Source: Bradyrhizobium sp. 164
GTDB lineage: Bacteria > Pseudomonadota > Alphaproteobacteria > Rhizobiales > Xanthobacteraceae
Reading direction: 5' to 3'
DNA: 64,000 nucleotides
NCBI RefSeq assembly: GCF_023073715.1
Contig: NZ_JADPKA010000066.1
Span: 62,001 to 126,000 of the forward strand
Shown here: piece by piece, positions 25,831-33,421 of the stretch
Position numbering within the stretch: the stretch's first letter is position 1
Layout: each line of letters opens with the position of its first letter
Translations under genes and position numbers: made by a program
Notes under the pieces: model-generated
Seen by the model: the letters and a program-made list of their open reading frames with translations, nothing else
What the model was told of the DNA's origin: nothing
Databases searched by the model: none

Positions 25831-26130
25831 TCACTTGGTCAGCACGACCTTGACGCCGACCCAGATGGCCCCCATCAGACCGGTGGCGATCACCGTGATT
25901 ACGACCTTGAATGCATAGCTCTGCGCCTGCTCCACGCTCTTCCGCCATCGCCGCAGATGCTGGAAGTCCGCCCTGAGCTCTTTCCGATCGTCATCCTCAA
26001 TTCCAAAAGAGGCCACCACCGACGCCATTGCTTTCAATGCGATCGCATCGATGCTCTCCTGCCGCAGTCTGTGTTGCGCGGCCAGCGTCTCGGCAACGAT
26101 GGCCTTGATTTCGTCGTCCGGCATCTTCAC
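25831..26130 (-). CDS. Small protein with C-terminal membrane segment, phage-like
   Basis: A 99-residue protein of unknown function. It has a charged, probably helical N-terminal part (DDEIKAIVAETLAAQHRLRQ), a linker with RRWRKSVEQAQSYAF, and one C-terminal hydrophobic segment (VVITVIATGLMGAIWVGVKVV). The layout resembles small tailed-phage proteins with a C-terminal anchor. It starts at GTG 26130, overlapping the stop of the upstream gene, or at ATG 26124. Translational coupling suggests the two products work together. No other phage gene is nearby. Confidence 0.6.
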   Translation of the reverse strand: MKMPDDEIKAIVAETLAAQHRLRQESIDAIALKAMASVVASFGIEDDDRKELRADFQHLRRWRKSVEQAQSYAFKVVITVIATGLMGAIWVGVKVVLTK

Positions 26131-26345
26131 CGCCTGATGATCCTTGCAACATTCTCGAAGCCGCGCTTGGCGAAGTAGAATGTGGCGACGAGATTGGCTG
26201 TGACAGCCGCAAATCCTGCGAGAGCGTCCGTAGATTCAAGACCAAGCACTTTTACCCAACGTTCAAACGAACTTGCGGGTCTGGCAAAAGTTAGCCGATC
26301 AGGAGGATCGGCCGATGACACCCAAGGCGACGTCACAACAGACAT
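26127..26345 (-). CDS. Small membrane protein of unknown function
   Basis: A 72-residue protein with one predicted membrane segment (ALAGFAAVTANLVATFYFA) and a basic C-terminus (RGFENVARIIRR). It overlaps the next gene by four bases. The ATG at 26345 lies inside the start of the opposite-strand gene at 26315, so the true start may be further in. Function unknown; holin-like size and topology are compatible but unproven. Confidence 0.45.
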   Translation of the reverse strand: MSVVTSPWVSSADPPDRLTFARPASSFERWVKVLGLESTDALAGFAAVTANLVATFYFAKRGFENVARIIRR

Positions 26346-26551
26346 TGCGAAACCTGCCGGGAGCCAGGCAGCGCAGCGACAACAAGCCGCGCAGCGATGA
26401 CAAGCCGCGCATCGACAAGGCGCGAGAGACGCAACAAGCGATCAGCGAAGACGTCGGCGAGACCGAGGACAGGGACCGCGACCTCGCGCATGGCGAGGGC
26501 GGCGCCATCGACCTTCCCACCAGACCCGGCGATTTATCGAAGGACGATTAG
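26315..26551 (+). CDS. Small highly charged hypothetical protein
   Basis: A 78-residue, Asp/Arg/Lys-rich protein, probably disordered, ending LPTRPGDLSKDD. AGGAGG lies nine bases upstream of the ATG at 26315. It has no membrane segment and no known domain. It is followed by the receiver-domain gene at 56 bases. Similar charged small proteins occur widely in Bradyrhizobium to my knowledge. Confidence 0.6.
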   Translation: MTPKATSQQTLRNLPGARQRSDNKPRSDDKPRIDKARETQQAISEDVGETEDRDRDLAHGEGGAIDLPTRPGDLSKDD

Positions 26552-26607
26552 GCGGAACCTACCTGACGAGAGGCGCGTTTACTCTCGTTGGAAGGAACGT
26601 TCGTTCG

Positions 26608-26952
26608 ATGAGTCACACTGTCCTGGTTGTTGACGACGACCCCGCCGTCCTCGAGGTGATCGTCGGCATGCTGGAGGATCTCGGCTGCCAAGTGGTCAGC
26701 GCCCAAAACGGTCGGGATGCGCTCGATCAGCTCAAGGAGAACCAGGACATCTCCGTCCTGATCACGGACATCAATATGCCGGGCATGGATGGTCATGAAC
26801 TGGCCGAGCTGGCCAAGCGAATCCGCCCCGAGTTGAAGATGCTTCAACTATCCGGTCGCGAACCCCGGCGCGGCGGCCTGCCGATGATCAGGAAACCGTT
26901 CTCGTTCGAGGAACTCGCCGACATCATGCAGCGAACCACCGGCATTTGCTGA
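26608..26952 (+). CDS. Single-domain response regulator (CheY-like receiver)
   Basis: A 114-residue stand-alone receiver domain. The acidic pocket is VVDDDP (~7-12), the phosphoacceptor is the first Asp of LITDINMPGMDG (~50-61), and the conserved lysine is in MIRKPFSFEEL (~92-102). There is no output domain, so it probably acts by protein contact or phosphotransfer. No histidine kinase is in the window. Confidence 0.9.
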   Translation: MSHTVLVVDDDPAVLEVIVGMLEDLGCQVVSAQNGRDALDQLKENQDISVLITDINMPGMDGHELAELAKRIRPELKMLQLSGREPRRGGLPMIRKPFSFEELADIMQRTTGIC

Positions 26953-26972
26953 CCGTCACACCCAAAAGAAAG

Positions 26973-26999
26973 GCCCGCAGCGGAATGCTCCGCGCGGGC
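26973..26999. terminator. Hairpin downstream of the receiver gene
   Basis: GCCCGC-A-GCGGA (26973-26984) pairs with TCCGC-GCGGGC (26989-26999) around a 4-base loop with one bulged A. The T-rich side (CTTTCTTTTGG) reads on the minus strand, while the plus strand is preceded by AAAAGAAA. It overlaps the start of the direct repeat at 26994. Confidence 0.5.
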
Positions 27000-27039
27000 T
27001 GAACCAAACTCTTTGGACGATGCCATTCTGCCAGTGTTT
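26994..27039. repeat. Direct repeat copy A (upstream of the flavin hydroxylase)
   Basis: This 46-base segment matches 28740-28785 at 41 of 46 positions in the same orientation. Its end runs into TGTTTTGCCCGACG (27035-27048), a motif found again at 35150-35163. It is followed by the hydroxylase gene, so the gene is bracketed by direct repeats. Confidence 0.75.
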
Positions 27040-27178
27040 TGCCCGACGTGTCAAACACCGTCGCACGCAAGAGGAAGCCTTCCTCCCAGCTAGATATGTG
27101 GTGGGCCAGGGGCTTGCTTCAAGTCCCTGCTCCTGCCGTAGAACCCGTGGCCCGGCCAACACATCGAGGGGTCACGAC

Positions 27179-28711
27179 ATGCCTGTATTGCTTCCGACGT
27201 CCCGTTCGCGCCACGAGGCTCGTCGCGCCGGCGCGGGCAGCGCAGCGACGACCGATCATGCCGTGGTGATCGCCGGCGGTGGCCCGACCGGCCTGATGCT
27301 GGCTGCGGAGCTCGCTCTCGCCAATGTCGACGTCGCAGTGGTCGAGCGGCGTGCGAACCAGGAGCTGGCCGAGACGCGCGCCGGCGGATTGCACGCCCGC
27401 ACCATCGAGATCCTCGATCAGCGCGGCGTCGCCGACCGCTTTCTGCGCGAGGGCCAGATCACCCAGCTCGCCGGCTTCGCCTGGACGCGGCTCGACATCA
27501 GCGACCTCCCGACCCGGCACGCTTACGGCCTCGCGCTGCGGCAGAGCCACATCGAACGCATCCTGGCCGGCTGGGTCGAAGAGCTCGCAGTGCCGGTCTA
27601 TCGCCACGCCGAGGTGACGGGATTTGCGCAGGATGAGACCGGCATCGACGTCGCACTGTCGGGCGGAAAGAAGCTGCGCGCAAATTATCTCGTCGGCTGC
27701 GATGGCGGCCGCAGCACCGTGCGCAAGACTGCAGGCATCGACTTCGCCGGCTTCGATCCGACGCTCAGCAATCTCATGGCCGAGGTCGAAATGCGCGAGG
27801 CGCCAGCCCTTGGCCTGCGTCACGACGCGCTCGGGTTTCACGGCCTCAGCGAGACCGAGAGCGGCCGCGTGCTGGTCGTCGTGACGGAAGCAACGCTCGA
27901 GCGCACCGGCGAGCCCACCTTGCGCGACCTCAGCGAGGCCCTCGTCGCGGTCTACGACACCGATTTCGGCCTCCACAGCCCCGCCTGGATCTCCCGTTTC
28001 ACCGATGCGGCACGGCAGGCGGTATCCTATCGCAGCGGACGCGTGCTGCTCGCCGGCGATGCCGCGCATATCCATCACTCCGTCGGCGGGCAAGGCCTCA
28101 ACCTAGGTGTGCAGGACGCCGTCAATCTCGGCTGGAAGCTGGCGCAGGTGGTCAGGGGCATCTCGCCCGACAGGCTGCTCGACACCTACCATTCCGAACG
28201 TCACCCCGTTGCCGCGCGCGTCTTGCGCAACACCATGGCGCAGATCGCGCTGCTCCGCCGCGGCGATGACGGCCTCAAGGCCGCGCGCGACGTCGTCTCC
28301 GAGGTGCTCGCCATGGACCAGCCGCGCCAGCGCGTTGGCGCAATGATGAGCGGGCTCGACATCCGCTACGATCTCGGCGATGGCCACGCGCTGCTCGGAC
28401 ACCGCATGCCGGATCTCGGTCTGTCGGTCGAAGGCCAGAAGCTCAAACTGTTCACGCTACTGCACAGCGCGCGCGGCGTGCTGCTCAATTTTGGCAAGCC
28501 CGACGGCATCGACGTTACGGCCTGGGCGGATCGCGTCAGTTACATTGTCGCCGATTACGATGGCCCATGGGAGCTTCCGGCTATCGGATGGGTCGCCCCG
28601 CCGAGCGCAGTGCTGGTGCGACCCGACGGCCATGTGGCCTGGGTGGGAGACGAGAGTCAACGCGGACTGGCGGATGCGCTGACAACCTGGTTCGGACCGG
28701 CTGCTGCGTAG
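27179..28711 (+). CDS. FAD-dependent aromatic hydroxylase (PheA/TfdB/MhpA-like)
   Basis: A 510-residue group A flavoprotein hydroxylase. It has GGGPTGLMLAAELA (~32-45), the arginine motif ETRAGGLHARTIEILDQRG (~63-81), the DG motif YLVGCDGGRSTVRKTAGI (~175-192) and the GD motif VLLAGDAAHIHHSVGGQGL (~291-309), followed by the thioredoxin-like C-terminal domain common in phenol and rifampicin monooxygenases. The ATG at 27179 has GAGGGG upstream. It stands alone between two direct repeats, with no pathway partner nearby, which suggests it may be a recently inserted single-gene unit. Confidence 0.9.
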   Translation: MPVLLPTSRSRHEARRAGAGSAATTDHAVVIAGGGPTGLMLAAELALANVDVAVVERRANQELAETRAGGLHARTIEILDQRGVADRFLREGQITQLAGFAWTRLDISDLPTRHAYGLALRQSHIERILAGWVEELAVPVYRHAEVTGFAQDETGIDVALSGGKKLRANYLVGCDGGRSTVRKTAGIDFAGFDPTLSNLMAEVEMREAPALGLRHDALGFHGLSETESGRVLVVVTEATLERTGEPTLRDLSEALVAVYDTDFGLHSPAWISRFTDAARQAVSYRSGRVLLAGDAAHIHHSVGGQGLNLGVQDAVNLGWKLAQVVRGISPDRLLDTYHSERHPVAARVLRNTMAQIALLRRGDDGLKAARDVVSEVLAMDQPRQRVGAMMSGLDIRYDLGDGHALLGHRMPDLGLSVEGQKLKLFTLLHSARGVLLNFGKPDGIDVTAWADRVSYIVADYDGPWELPAIGWVAPPSAVLVRPDGHVAWVGDESQRGLADALTTWFGPAAA

Positions 28712-28739
28712 CGCACGAACGTCACAGCCGCGACACCCC

Positions 28740-28785
28740 GCGGGCTGATCCGAACTCTTTCGATGATGCTATTCTGCCAGTGTTT
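28740..28785. repeat. Direct repeat copy B (downstream of the flavin hydroxylase)
   Basis: Same-orientation copy of 26994-27039 with five mismatches. It begins 28 bases after the hydroxylase stop. The hairpin that precedes copy A is not conserved here. Confidence 0.75.
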
Positions 28786-29536
28786 ACCAGTCCAGAACTC
28801 GATCTCGCGCCCGACGAAAGCGGACAATCTCACCGTGATTGTGCCAATCTTCCCATCCGACTGGAAGGGAAGAATGTCGACCCACAGGGTGAAGGGCTGG
28901 TCACGAACGGCCGAACGATCGGCTGGACATGTCCAGCCAGAGACTAGAAGGCCGCGCGACTTTGCTAGCCGACACCACGCGGCAGCATTCCGGCTTGCGG
29001 CGATCAACGCGCCCATGACTGCGGTGGTTATGCGGCAACGAGCAGTCGCTCGTTCTTTCCCAGCATGGAGACGATCAGGTGACCTCGATGCCGCGTCGCT
29101 ACCACCTTACTCCCCGGCCAAGTACGTGGTAGCGTGCGCCCACCGGCCCGAGCCGCCATCGAATGACCGCGATAAGCTCTTTGCCGCAGCGAATGAGCGG
29201 CGAATTTGCCAGAGACTGTTGCGGATCGTCACCCGGCTATGTTGCCAAATTCGGATGTCGCGAGCGCAGGATCTTGGCAACGCCGAACATGTCGGGCGTT
29301 GCCGGAAGTCCAACAAGACCAAAGCGAGAAGCGAATTACTCATCGACCACCCCGCAGAAAATTTAGGACGAGATTCGCTCCTTCCCCAAAGGTTGAAACT
29401 TCAGTCTAGAACAAACAACAATGTCCACAGACCTTCCTTGGCGCGTGTCGCTGAGCAAGAAGATCGGTGCCAATTAATTCGAGCATGAGCGAAGGTGGTT
29501 GAGCTAAGTCGCGCCCCTCTTCCACCCCTCAGCTCC
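28786..29536. other. Long stretch without a clear gene, possibly decayed
   Basis: About 750 bases with several overlapping open frames on both strands but no ribosome binding site or recognisable domain. On the minus strand the reading through ~28770-28930 (PFTLWVDILPFQSDG, VGREIEFW) looks protein-like and may be a fragment of a degraded gene; I cannot name the family with confidence. Confidence 0.35.
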
Positions 29537-30022
29537 TCACTCCCGCACCCGACCCATCGCCTCCGGCAGTGACGCCAGCAGCAACACGACGCAGACGCAC
29601 AGCAGCACGATGTCCTTGAACAGAAACTCGCCGGTGAGATTCCAGGCCATCGGATCGGTCGAGAGGCTCCATGTCACCACGCCCGGCGTGGTGAAGAAGA
29701 ACGAGAAGGTGACGGCGAAGGTGACGACGCCCATGAAGGCGCCGAGCGCCGACATCAGCGGATTGAACGCGCCGGCGATCAGCAGCGCGCCGATCGCGAA
29801 TTCGGTGACACCCAGCACATAGGCTTCGCCGCGCAGGCCAAACAGCGAAAGCCAGGAGATGAACGGGCTGTTGCTGATGAACTGCGCGATGCCTTGCGCC
29901 GATTGCGGCGTGAATTTCTGCATGCCGAACGAGACGAAGATGATCACCATGACCCAGCGCAGGATCGCGAGAAGGCGATAGGATCCGTTGCCGGCTTCGG
30001 CGACGTTGAATTCTGCTTTCAT
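29537..30022 (-). CDS. DUF417-family inner-membrane protein (YkgB/RclC-like)
   Basis: A 161-residue membrane protein with four hydrophobic segments. The typical DUF417 sequence ILRWVMVIIFVSFGMQKFTP lies near the N-terminus, followed by SPFISWLSLFGLRGEAYVLG. E. coli members include RclC, linked to reactive chlorine resistance. Upstream, in the divergent region, lie two inverted repeats (30161-30213) that could hold an operator. No rcl-type regulator is adjacent, so a stress role is inference. Confidence 0.88.
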   Translation of the reverse strand: MKAEFNVAEAGNGSYRLLAILRWVMVIIFVSFGMQKFTPQSAQGIAQFISNSPFISWLSLFGLRGEAYVLGVTEFAIGALLIAGAFNPLMSALGAFMGVVTFAVTFSFFFTTPGVVTWSLSTDPMAWNLTGEFLFKDIVLLCVCVVLLLASLPEAMGRVRE

Positions 30023-30160
30023 TGGACGTGGTCTTCCCCTGGCTGCTCGGGCGCTTGTTGCGGGCTGCCGGTGGTACGCAGGCGGCGCCCGGTCCGTTAC
30101 GCCGTCCCGGTCACGACCGGTTCACGAGCTCGTGGGCGCCGGGTCGGCCGAGGGCGGCTC

Positions 30161-30176
30161 TGTTCAAAATTGAACA
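30161..30176. promoter_or_regulatory. Perfect inverted repeat, possible operator
   Basis: TGTTCAAAATTGAACA has perfect 7-base arms TGTTCAA/TTGAACA around AA. It is 138 bases upstream of the DUF417 start. A partial copy, AATTGAACAC, recurs at 31647-31656. The form fits a dimeric regulator such as TetR or MarR type. Confidence 0.45.
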
Positions 30177-30192
30177 CAGCGTCGCTGCACTC

Positions 30193-30213
30193 AGTTGAGT
30201 AAGTGGCTCAACT
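30193..30213. promoter_or_regulatory. Second inverted repeat in the same region
   Basis: AGTTGAG (30193-30199) and CTCAACT (30207-30213) are perfect 7-base arms with a 7-base spacer, one helical turn from the first repeat. It could be a second operator or a weak hairpin. Confidence 0.4.
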
Positions 30214-30371
30214 TGCTCTCGAAAATAGTTCTTCGCTACATATCAAAAGATACTGACTCTGCGTAGCCGCAGGCGTACGGTTCATACATCACCGCAAGGC
30301 CCGTGGCATGAGATCGGTGATGAGAACGCCGGATTGCGCTCCCGTCCTATCTCGAACAAGGGAGATGCGCC

Positions 30372-30572
30372 ATGCAGACGCGTCGTCGCTTCAAGCAGAC
30401 TAAGACACTCACCGAACGGCTCGCAGACGATGCCGCACGCCTGCGCGAGGAAGCGCGCACGCTGACCCCGGGGCGCCGTCGCGAGATGCTGCTGCGCCGG
30501 GCGCGGCAGGACGAGACCGCCATGCAGATCGATGCCTGGCTGCATTCGCCCGGCCTGAGGGCGCCCACATGA
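30372..30572 (+). CDS. Small basic hypothetical protein
   Basis: A 66-residue, Arg-rich, helical protein (TERLADDAARLREEARTL, RREMLLRRARQDETAM). GGGAG precedes the ATG. It overlaps the next gene by four bases (ATGA), so the pair is translationally coupled. No domain recognised; similar proteins are frequent in Bradyrhizobium as far as I know. Confidence 0.7.
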   Translation: MQTRRRFKQTKTLTERLADDAARLREEARTLTPGRRREMLLRRARQDETAMQIDAWLHSPGLRAPT

Positions 30573-30775
30573 CAAATCAATATCGCGCCTATCTGGTCGG
30601 CGAGAACGGCGTGTTCCGCTCCGCCGAGGCGTTCGAGGCGGCCTCCGACGCCTCCGCCCTCACCTTCGCGCGGCAGTTCACGCGCCACGGCAAGGTCGAG
30701 GTCTGGCAGCTCGGCCGCAAGATCGCCGTGCTGGAGCCCGAGCAATCGCCGGCGCACCAGCTCACGCGTCAATGA
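30569..30775 (+). CDS. Small hypothetical protein
   Basis: A 68-residue protein (MTNQYRAYLVGENGVFRS...) with a compact alpha/beta look and no membrane segment. Coupled to the upstream gene by an ATGA overlap. Its end overlaps the end of the convergent DUF6894-type gene by seven bases. Function unknown. Confidence 0.7.
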   Translation: MTNQYRAYLVGENGVFRSAEAFEAASDASALTFARQFTRHGKVEVWQLGRKIAVLEPEQSPAHQLTRQ

Positions 30776-31038
30776 TCGCGCCCGCGCGGCCGCGTCTCGT
30801 AACTCTCGATGGCGAAGGAGAACGTCACCTGCATCACGGGACCGTTGCCATCGCGAACCTCGATCGCCATCGTCTGCCTGCTGCCGCTTAGCGACGCGGA
30901 GAGGATGGCGTCGCGTGCCATGTCGCCCAGCGATTTGGCCGCCTCCGCCTGAACGGCGCGAGGACTGGACAGTTCCAGCCCCTCCTCGTCAAGCGCGGTG
31001 CCGTTCTCGTCGCGCAGGTCGAAATAATATCGGGGCAT
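30769..31038 (-). CDS. DUF6894-type small protein
   Basis: An 89-residue protein starting MPRYYFDLRDENGTALDEEG, the hallmark of a small protein family very abundant in Bradyrhizobium. The middle has AAKSLGDMARDAIL, and the end is charged. Members have no known function. The conserved start fixes the ATG at 31038. Confidence 0.85.
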   Translation of the reverse strand: MPRYYFDLRDENGTALDEEGLELSSPRAVQAEAAKSLGDMARDAILSASLSGSRQTMAIEVRDGNGPVMQVTFSFAIESYETRPRGRDH

Positions 31039-31140
31039 TTCGGCATCCTTTGCCCTAATAGGCGCGAAGCCGGCAAAGGTTTCTATGGGGGGCGAAAAAG
31101 TTGCCTTGGCATCACCGGATTGTTCCGGTCGCGAGGCCCG

Positions 31141-31407
31141 TCACCCCCCGATCTCCGCGCGCTCCTCCGTCAGCTTACGTGCGATATAGGCGTCCACTGT
31201 CTCCGCGAACGAGCGCTGCACCCCGACCGCGGCCCCGTGCTGGTCGCGTGCGTCGCGCTGGAGCTCGCACAGGCCGCGTCCGCGGGCGGCGGCCGGCGTG
31301 ATGGCCAGATACTGATCGATCGCATTTTCGGCCAGTGGGATCGCCTGGGGATCTCCCCTCGCAATCAAGAGACGCAGGAAGCTCTGGCAATCGGCCAAAC
31401 CGGGCAT
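31141..31407 (-). CDS. Small hypothetical protein
   Basis: An 88-residue, mainly helical protein (LADCQSFLRLLIARGD; AETVDAYIARKLTEERAEI). It starts 11 bases after the stop of a 34-residue gene on the same strand, with GAGG nearby, so the two probably form one transcript. No domain recognised. Confidence 0.55.
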   Translation of the reverse strand: MPGLADCQSFLRLLIARGDPQAIPLAENAIDQYLAITPAAARGRGLCELQRDARDQHGAAVGVQRSFAETVDAYIARKLTEERAEIGG

Positions 31408-31417
31408 GGGACGCGCC

Positions 31418-31522
31418 TCATCCGCGGGAGGATTTCGGCCTCGGCGTCCTGATGGGCTGGGTGTGGGTGCCGAACAGCGCCAGCAGCAACGCGACTTCTT
31501 CCTTCGAACCGACCTGGATCAT
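31418..31522 (-). CDS. 34-residue small protein
   Basis: A short reading frame with a strong AAAGGAG six bases before the ATG at 31520-31522. The product MIQVGSKEEVALLLALFGTH... ends PRPKSSRG; it has a short hydrophobic helix and a basic tail. Ribosome binding site strength and close spacing to the next gene support translation. It could also be a leader peptide for that gene. Confidence 0.4.
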   Translation of the reverse strand: MIQVGSKEEVALLLALFGTHTQPIRTPRPKSSRG

Positions 31523-31827
31523 GATTGTCTCCTTTTCGCAGGGTTGGTCGGAGGCGACGGCTGTGGAGTTCAGGACAATCGGGTTTCAGCATTGTTTCAG
31601 GCGCGTTTCGTCGGGGGCGCCGCCTGGCCACGCGACTTGTGTGCACAATTGAACACCGCAATGCGCGAAGCCGCCGGGCGCCGTCTGCACCCGGCATCGA
31701 CTAATGCGGCAAGCTCCTGTTCACCCTTCCGACAGATAGGTGAACGGCCACCCGCCACGACTTTCACGTCGCATTCATTGTCCCTGTCCTAAACCGCCGG
31801 CCGACGAAACGGCACGTAGGTAGGACG
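31523..31827. other. Intergenic region
   Basis: About 305 bases between the 34-residue gene and the SnoaL-like gene. It contains the AATTGAACAC half-site at 31647-31656 also seen at 30169, and otherwise nothing I recognise. Confidence 0.4.
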
Positions 31828-32154
31828 ATGTCCTTTGACCCGATGGCCGCTGCGGTCGACTGGCTTGATGCCTACCGCGCCGGCGATATCGAGACCATCC
31901 TGGGAATGTATGCCGATGACGCGGTGATTCACTGCGGCTGCGGCGGCATGAAGACGCGCTCCGGCAAGGATGGCCGACGCGCCTATTGGCGCGATCGTCT
32001 CCGGGACTATCCCGCCACAAGCCTGAACGACCTCAAGCCGTCGGGAGATACGACGGTCATTTCATATATCGCGAGCGGCGGCGTCGTCAGCGCAAGCCTG
32101 AGCTTCAACGCGCATGGGCAGATCGCCTCGCACGTTTGCGGTCCTTCGAACTAA
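31828..32154 (+). CDS. SnoaL/NTF2-like protein
   Basis: A 108-residue protein with the NTF2-like cone fold pattern: AAAVDWLDAYRAGDIETILGMYADDAVIH-type N-terminal helices, then KDGRRAYWRDRL, then a strand-rich second half (TTVISYIASGGVVSASLSFN). Members are small enzymes or ligand-binding proteins. A CGCGG-type Cys pair (HCGCGG) is unusual. No partner gene is evident. Confidence 0.75.
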   Translation: MSFDPMAAAVDWLDAYRAGDIETILGMYADDAVIHCGCGGMKTRSGKDGRRAYWRDRLRDYPATSLNDLKPSGDTTVISYIASGGVVSASLSFNAHGQIASHVCGPSN

Positions 32155-32282
32155 GGCCGTACTCATGAAAGCACCGTCGGCTCCTGAGTAAGTGATCGCC
32201 GTCGCCATGCGATCCTTCGCCTCCGTCAGCCCTCGCGCCATTCCGATGATCTCGCCGATGCGCTCTGCAAGCGCTAAATAGA

Positions 32283-32309
32283 GGGGCCGCGCCGATGTAG
32301 CGCGGCCCC
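32283..32309 (-). terminator. Terminator-like hairpin
   Basis: GGGGCCGCGC (32283-32292) and GCGCGGCCCC (32300-32309) form a perfect 10-bp stem with a 7-base loop. On the minus strand it lies 21 bases after the stop of the gene at 32330 and is followed by TCTATTT. Confidence 0.65.
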
Positions 32310-32329
32310 ACGTCAACGCTGCGGAGTTT

Positions 32330-32743
32330 CTAAATCCCGTTTGGTGTACAGGCCATTAGCAACTTGGCCGTCTCAAGAAGATTTGTTCCGTTCACGCGTG
32401 AAGCTTTTGGAAGCACGAAGACCACATCTTCGTCAGTTTCCATCGTGTATCCACTATCGTGCTCGTCTTCCGTGATTATTACGGCCCGCATTAAACCGTA
32501 TCCCGGTGCCGCTGCATTGATTGCCGCTGTGGCTTGTGCGACGGCATCTGCCGTGGCCATTCCTTTGTTCGGTCCGGCAGTGGTACGGTCTAGTATCTTG
32601 TCGAGGCTTGGGTCGCCTTGCCATGCATTGACGATCACTTGCGCAATGCCGGGAACAGCACTTGCCGGCATCGCAAATTCCGGGACCGTCATCTCTCCGC
32701 CACCCTTCTTCTTTTTGATACCACCTGGTGCCGTTGGTGCCAT
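32330..32743 (-). CDS. Hypothetical protein with atypical base composition
   Basis: A 137-residue protein. The N-terminus has a Pro/Gly/Lys stretch (GGIKKKKGGGEM), followed by VPEFAMPASAVPGIAQVIVNAW, an Ala-rich helix and ALIITEDEHDSGYTM-like acidic sequence, with a final MACTPNGI. GGGAGGG precedes the ATG at 32743. The gene is visibly less GC-rich at third positions than its neighbours, suggesting transfer. I do not recognise the family. Confidence 0.6.
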   Translation of the reverse strand: MAPTAPGGIKKKKGGGEMTVPEFAMPASAVPGIAQVIVNAWQGDPSLDKILDRTTAGPNKGMATADAVAQATAAINAAAPGYGLMRAVIITEDEHDSGYTMETDEDVVFVLPKASRVNGTNLLETAKLLMACTPNGI

Positions 32744-33013
32744 TGTTAGGCCCTCCCTGATGAAAGCTGCCACGGCACCTGACCGCCTGGCCGGGTGCCT
32801 GGCATCATCTCACACCTGAGCCCGCAGAACCGCAAGGCCCAGCGAGGCGCGCCCCATTCACCAACTCCGCTTCGGGCAAAGCCTTATGTCCGGTGTGGCC
32901 CATCGGCGGCGTTCAACGATGTCGGCCGTTTGTGCCGCTGTCGAGGGATGAGCGGACATCATCTGGAGCGCTCAAGCTCAACGCATGATTTGTGAGTAGA
33001 TGTCTAGCTGCGC

Positions 33014-33421
33014 TCACTTGCCGCGCTTCGATGTGACGAGGCGCAGCGCAATGCCGTGCTGCCAGGCGCGTATCCTGACGGCCGCTTCACTGCGATTGAG
33101 CTCTTTCGCAATCTCGTCCGGTTGCCGGCCCGCTTCAGCCATGGCCTTTAATCGCTCATGCTCCTCCAGTGTCCATTCTTCAACAACGGATAGCGGGATT
33201 GCATAGGTGGCCTTGGAGAGTCGAAGCGTTCGAGAAGGGCAACAAGGCCTCCCTACCCAAGTTCCTACATCACTCCGTTCGAGTGCACGCAGGTCGTCCA
33301 GCAGCTCGGCCTCCAGCTCACGGATATGCTCGGCCGTGGGCCCGCTCGGAAAATCACGCGAGAGCTTCCGGCAGCGCTCCAGCCGTTCCTGAAGAATCCG
33401 CTTGTCTCTGTCTCGGTCCAT
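33014..33421 (-). CDS. Hypothetical protein with C-terminal helix-turn-helix-like segment
   Basis: A 135-residue protein. The N-terminal part (DKRILQERLERCRKLSRDF...HIRELEAELLDDLRAL) is helical and looks like a separate small Bradyrhizobium protein family. The C-terminal part (WTLEEHERLKAMAEAGRQ, DEIAKELNRSEAAVRIRA) resembles a SANT/GcrA-like DNA-binding module. The joint around SDVGTWVGRPCCPSRT may be a fusion. DNA binding is plausible but not demonstrated. Confidence 0.65.
   Translation of the reverse strand: MDRDRDKRILQERLERCRKLSRDFPSGPTAEHIRELEAELLDDLRALERSDVGTWVGRPCCPSRTLRLSKATYAIPLSVVEEWTLEEHERLKAMAEAGRQPDEIAKELNRSEAAVRIRAWQHGIALRLVTSKRGK

Larger units (their letters stand above)
30023..30371. 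other. Divergent intergenic region with inverted repeats
   Basis: About 350 bases between the DUF417 gene and the small-protein pair. It contains two inverted repeats, described separately, and no gene. Confidence 0.5.

Noticed and set aside
32062..32316. 84-codon minus-strand frame beside the SnoaL-like gene
   Set aside because: Overlaps the terminator hairpin and the opposite-strand gene end; product not protein-like.
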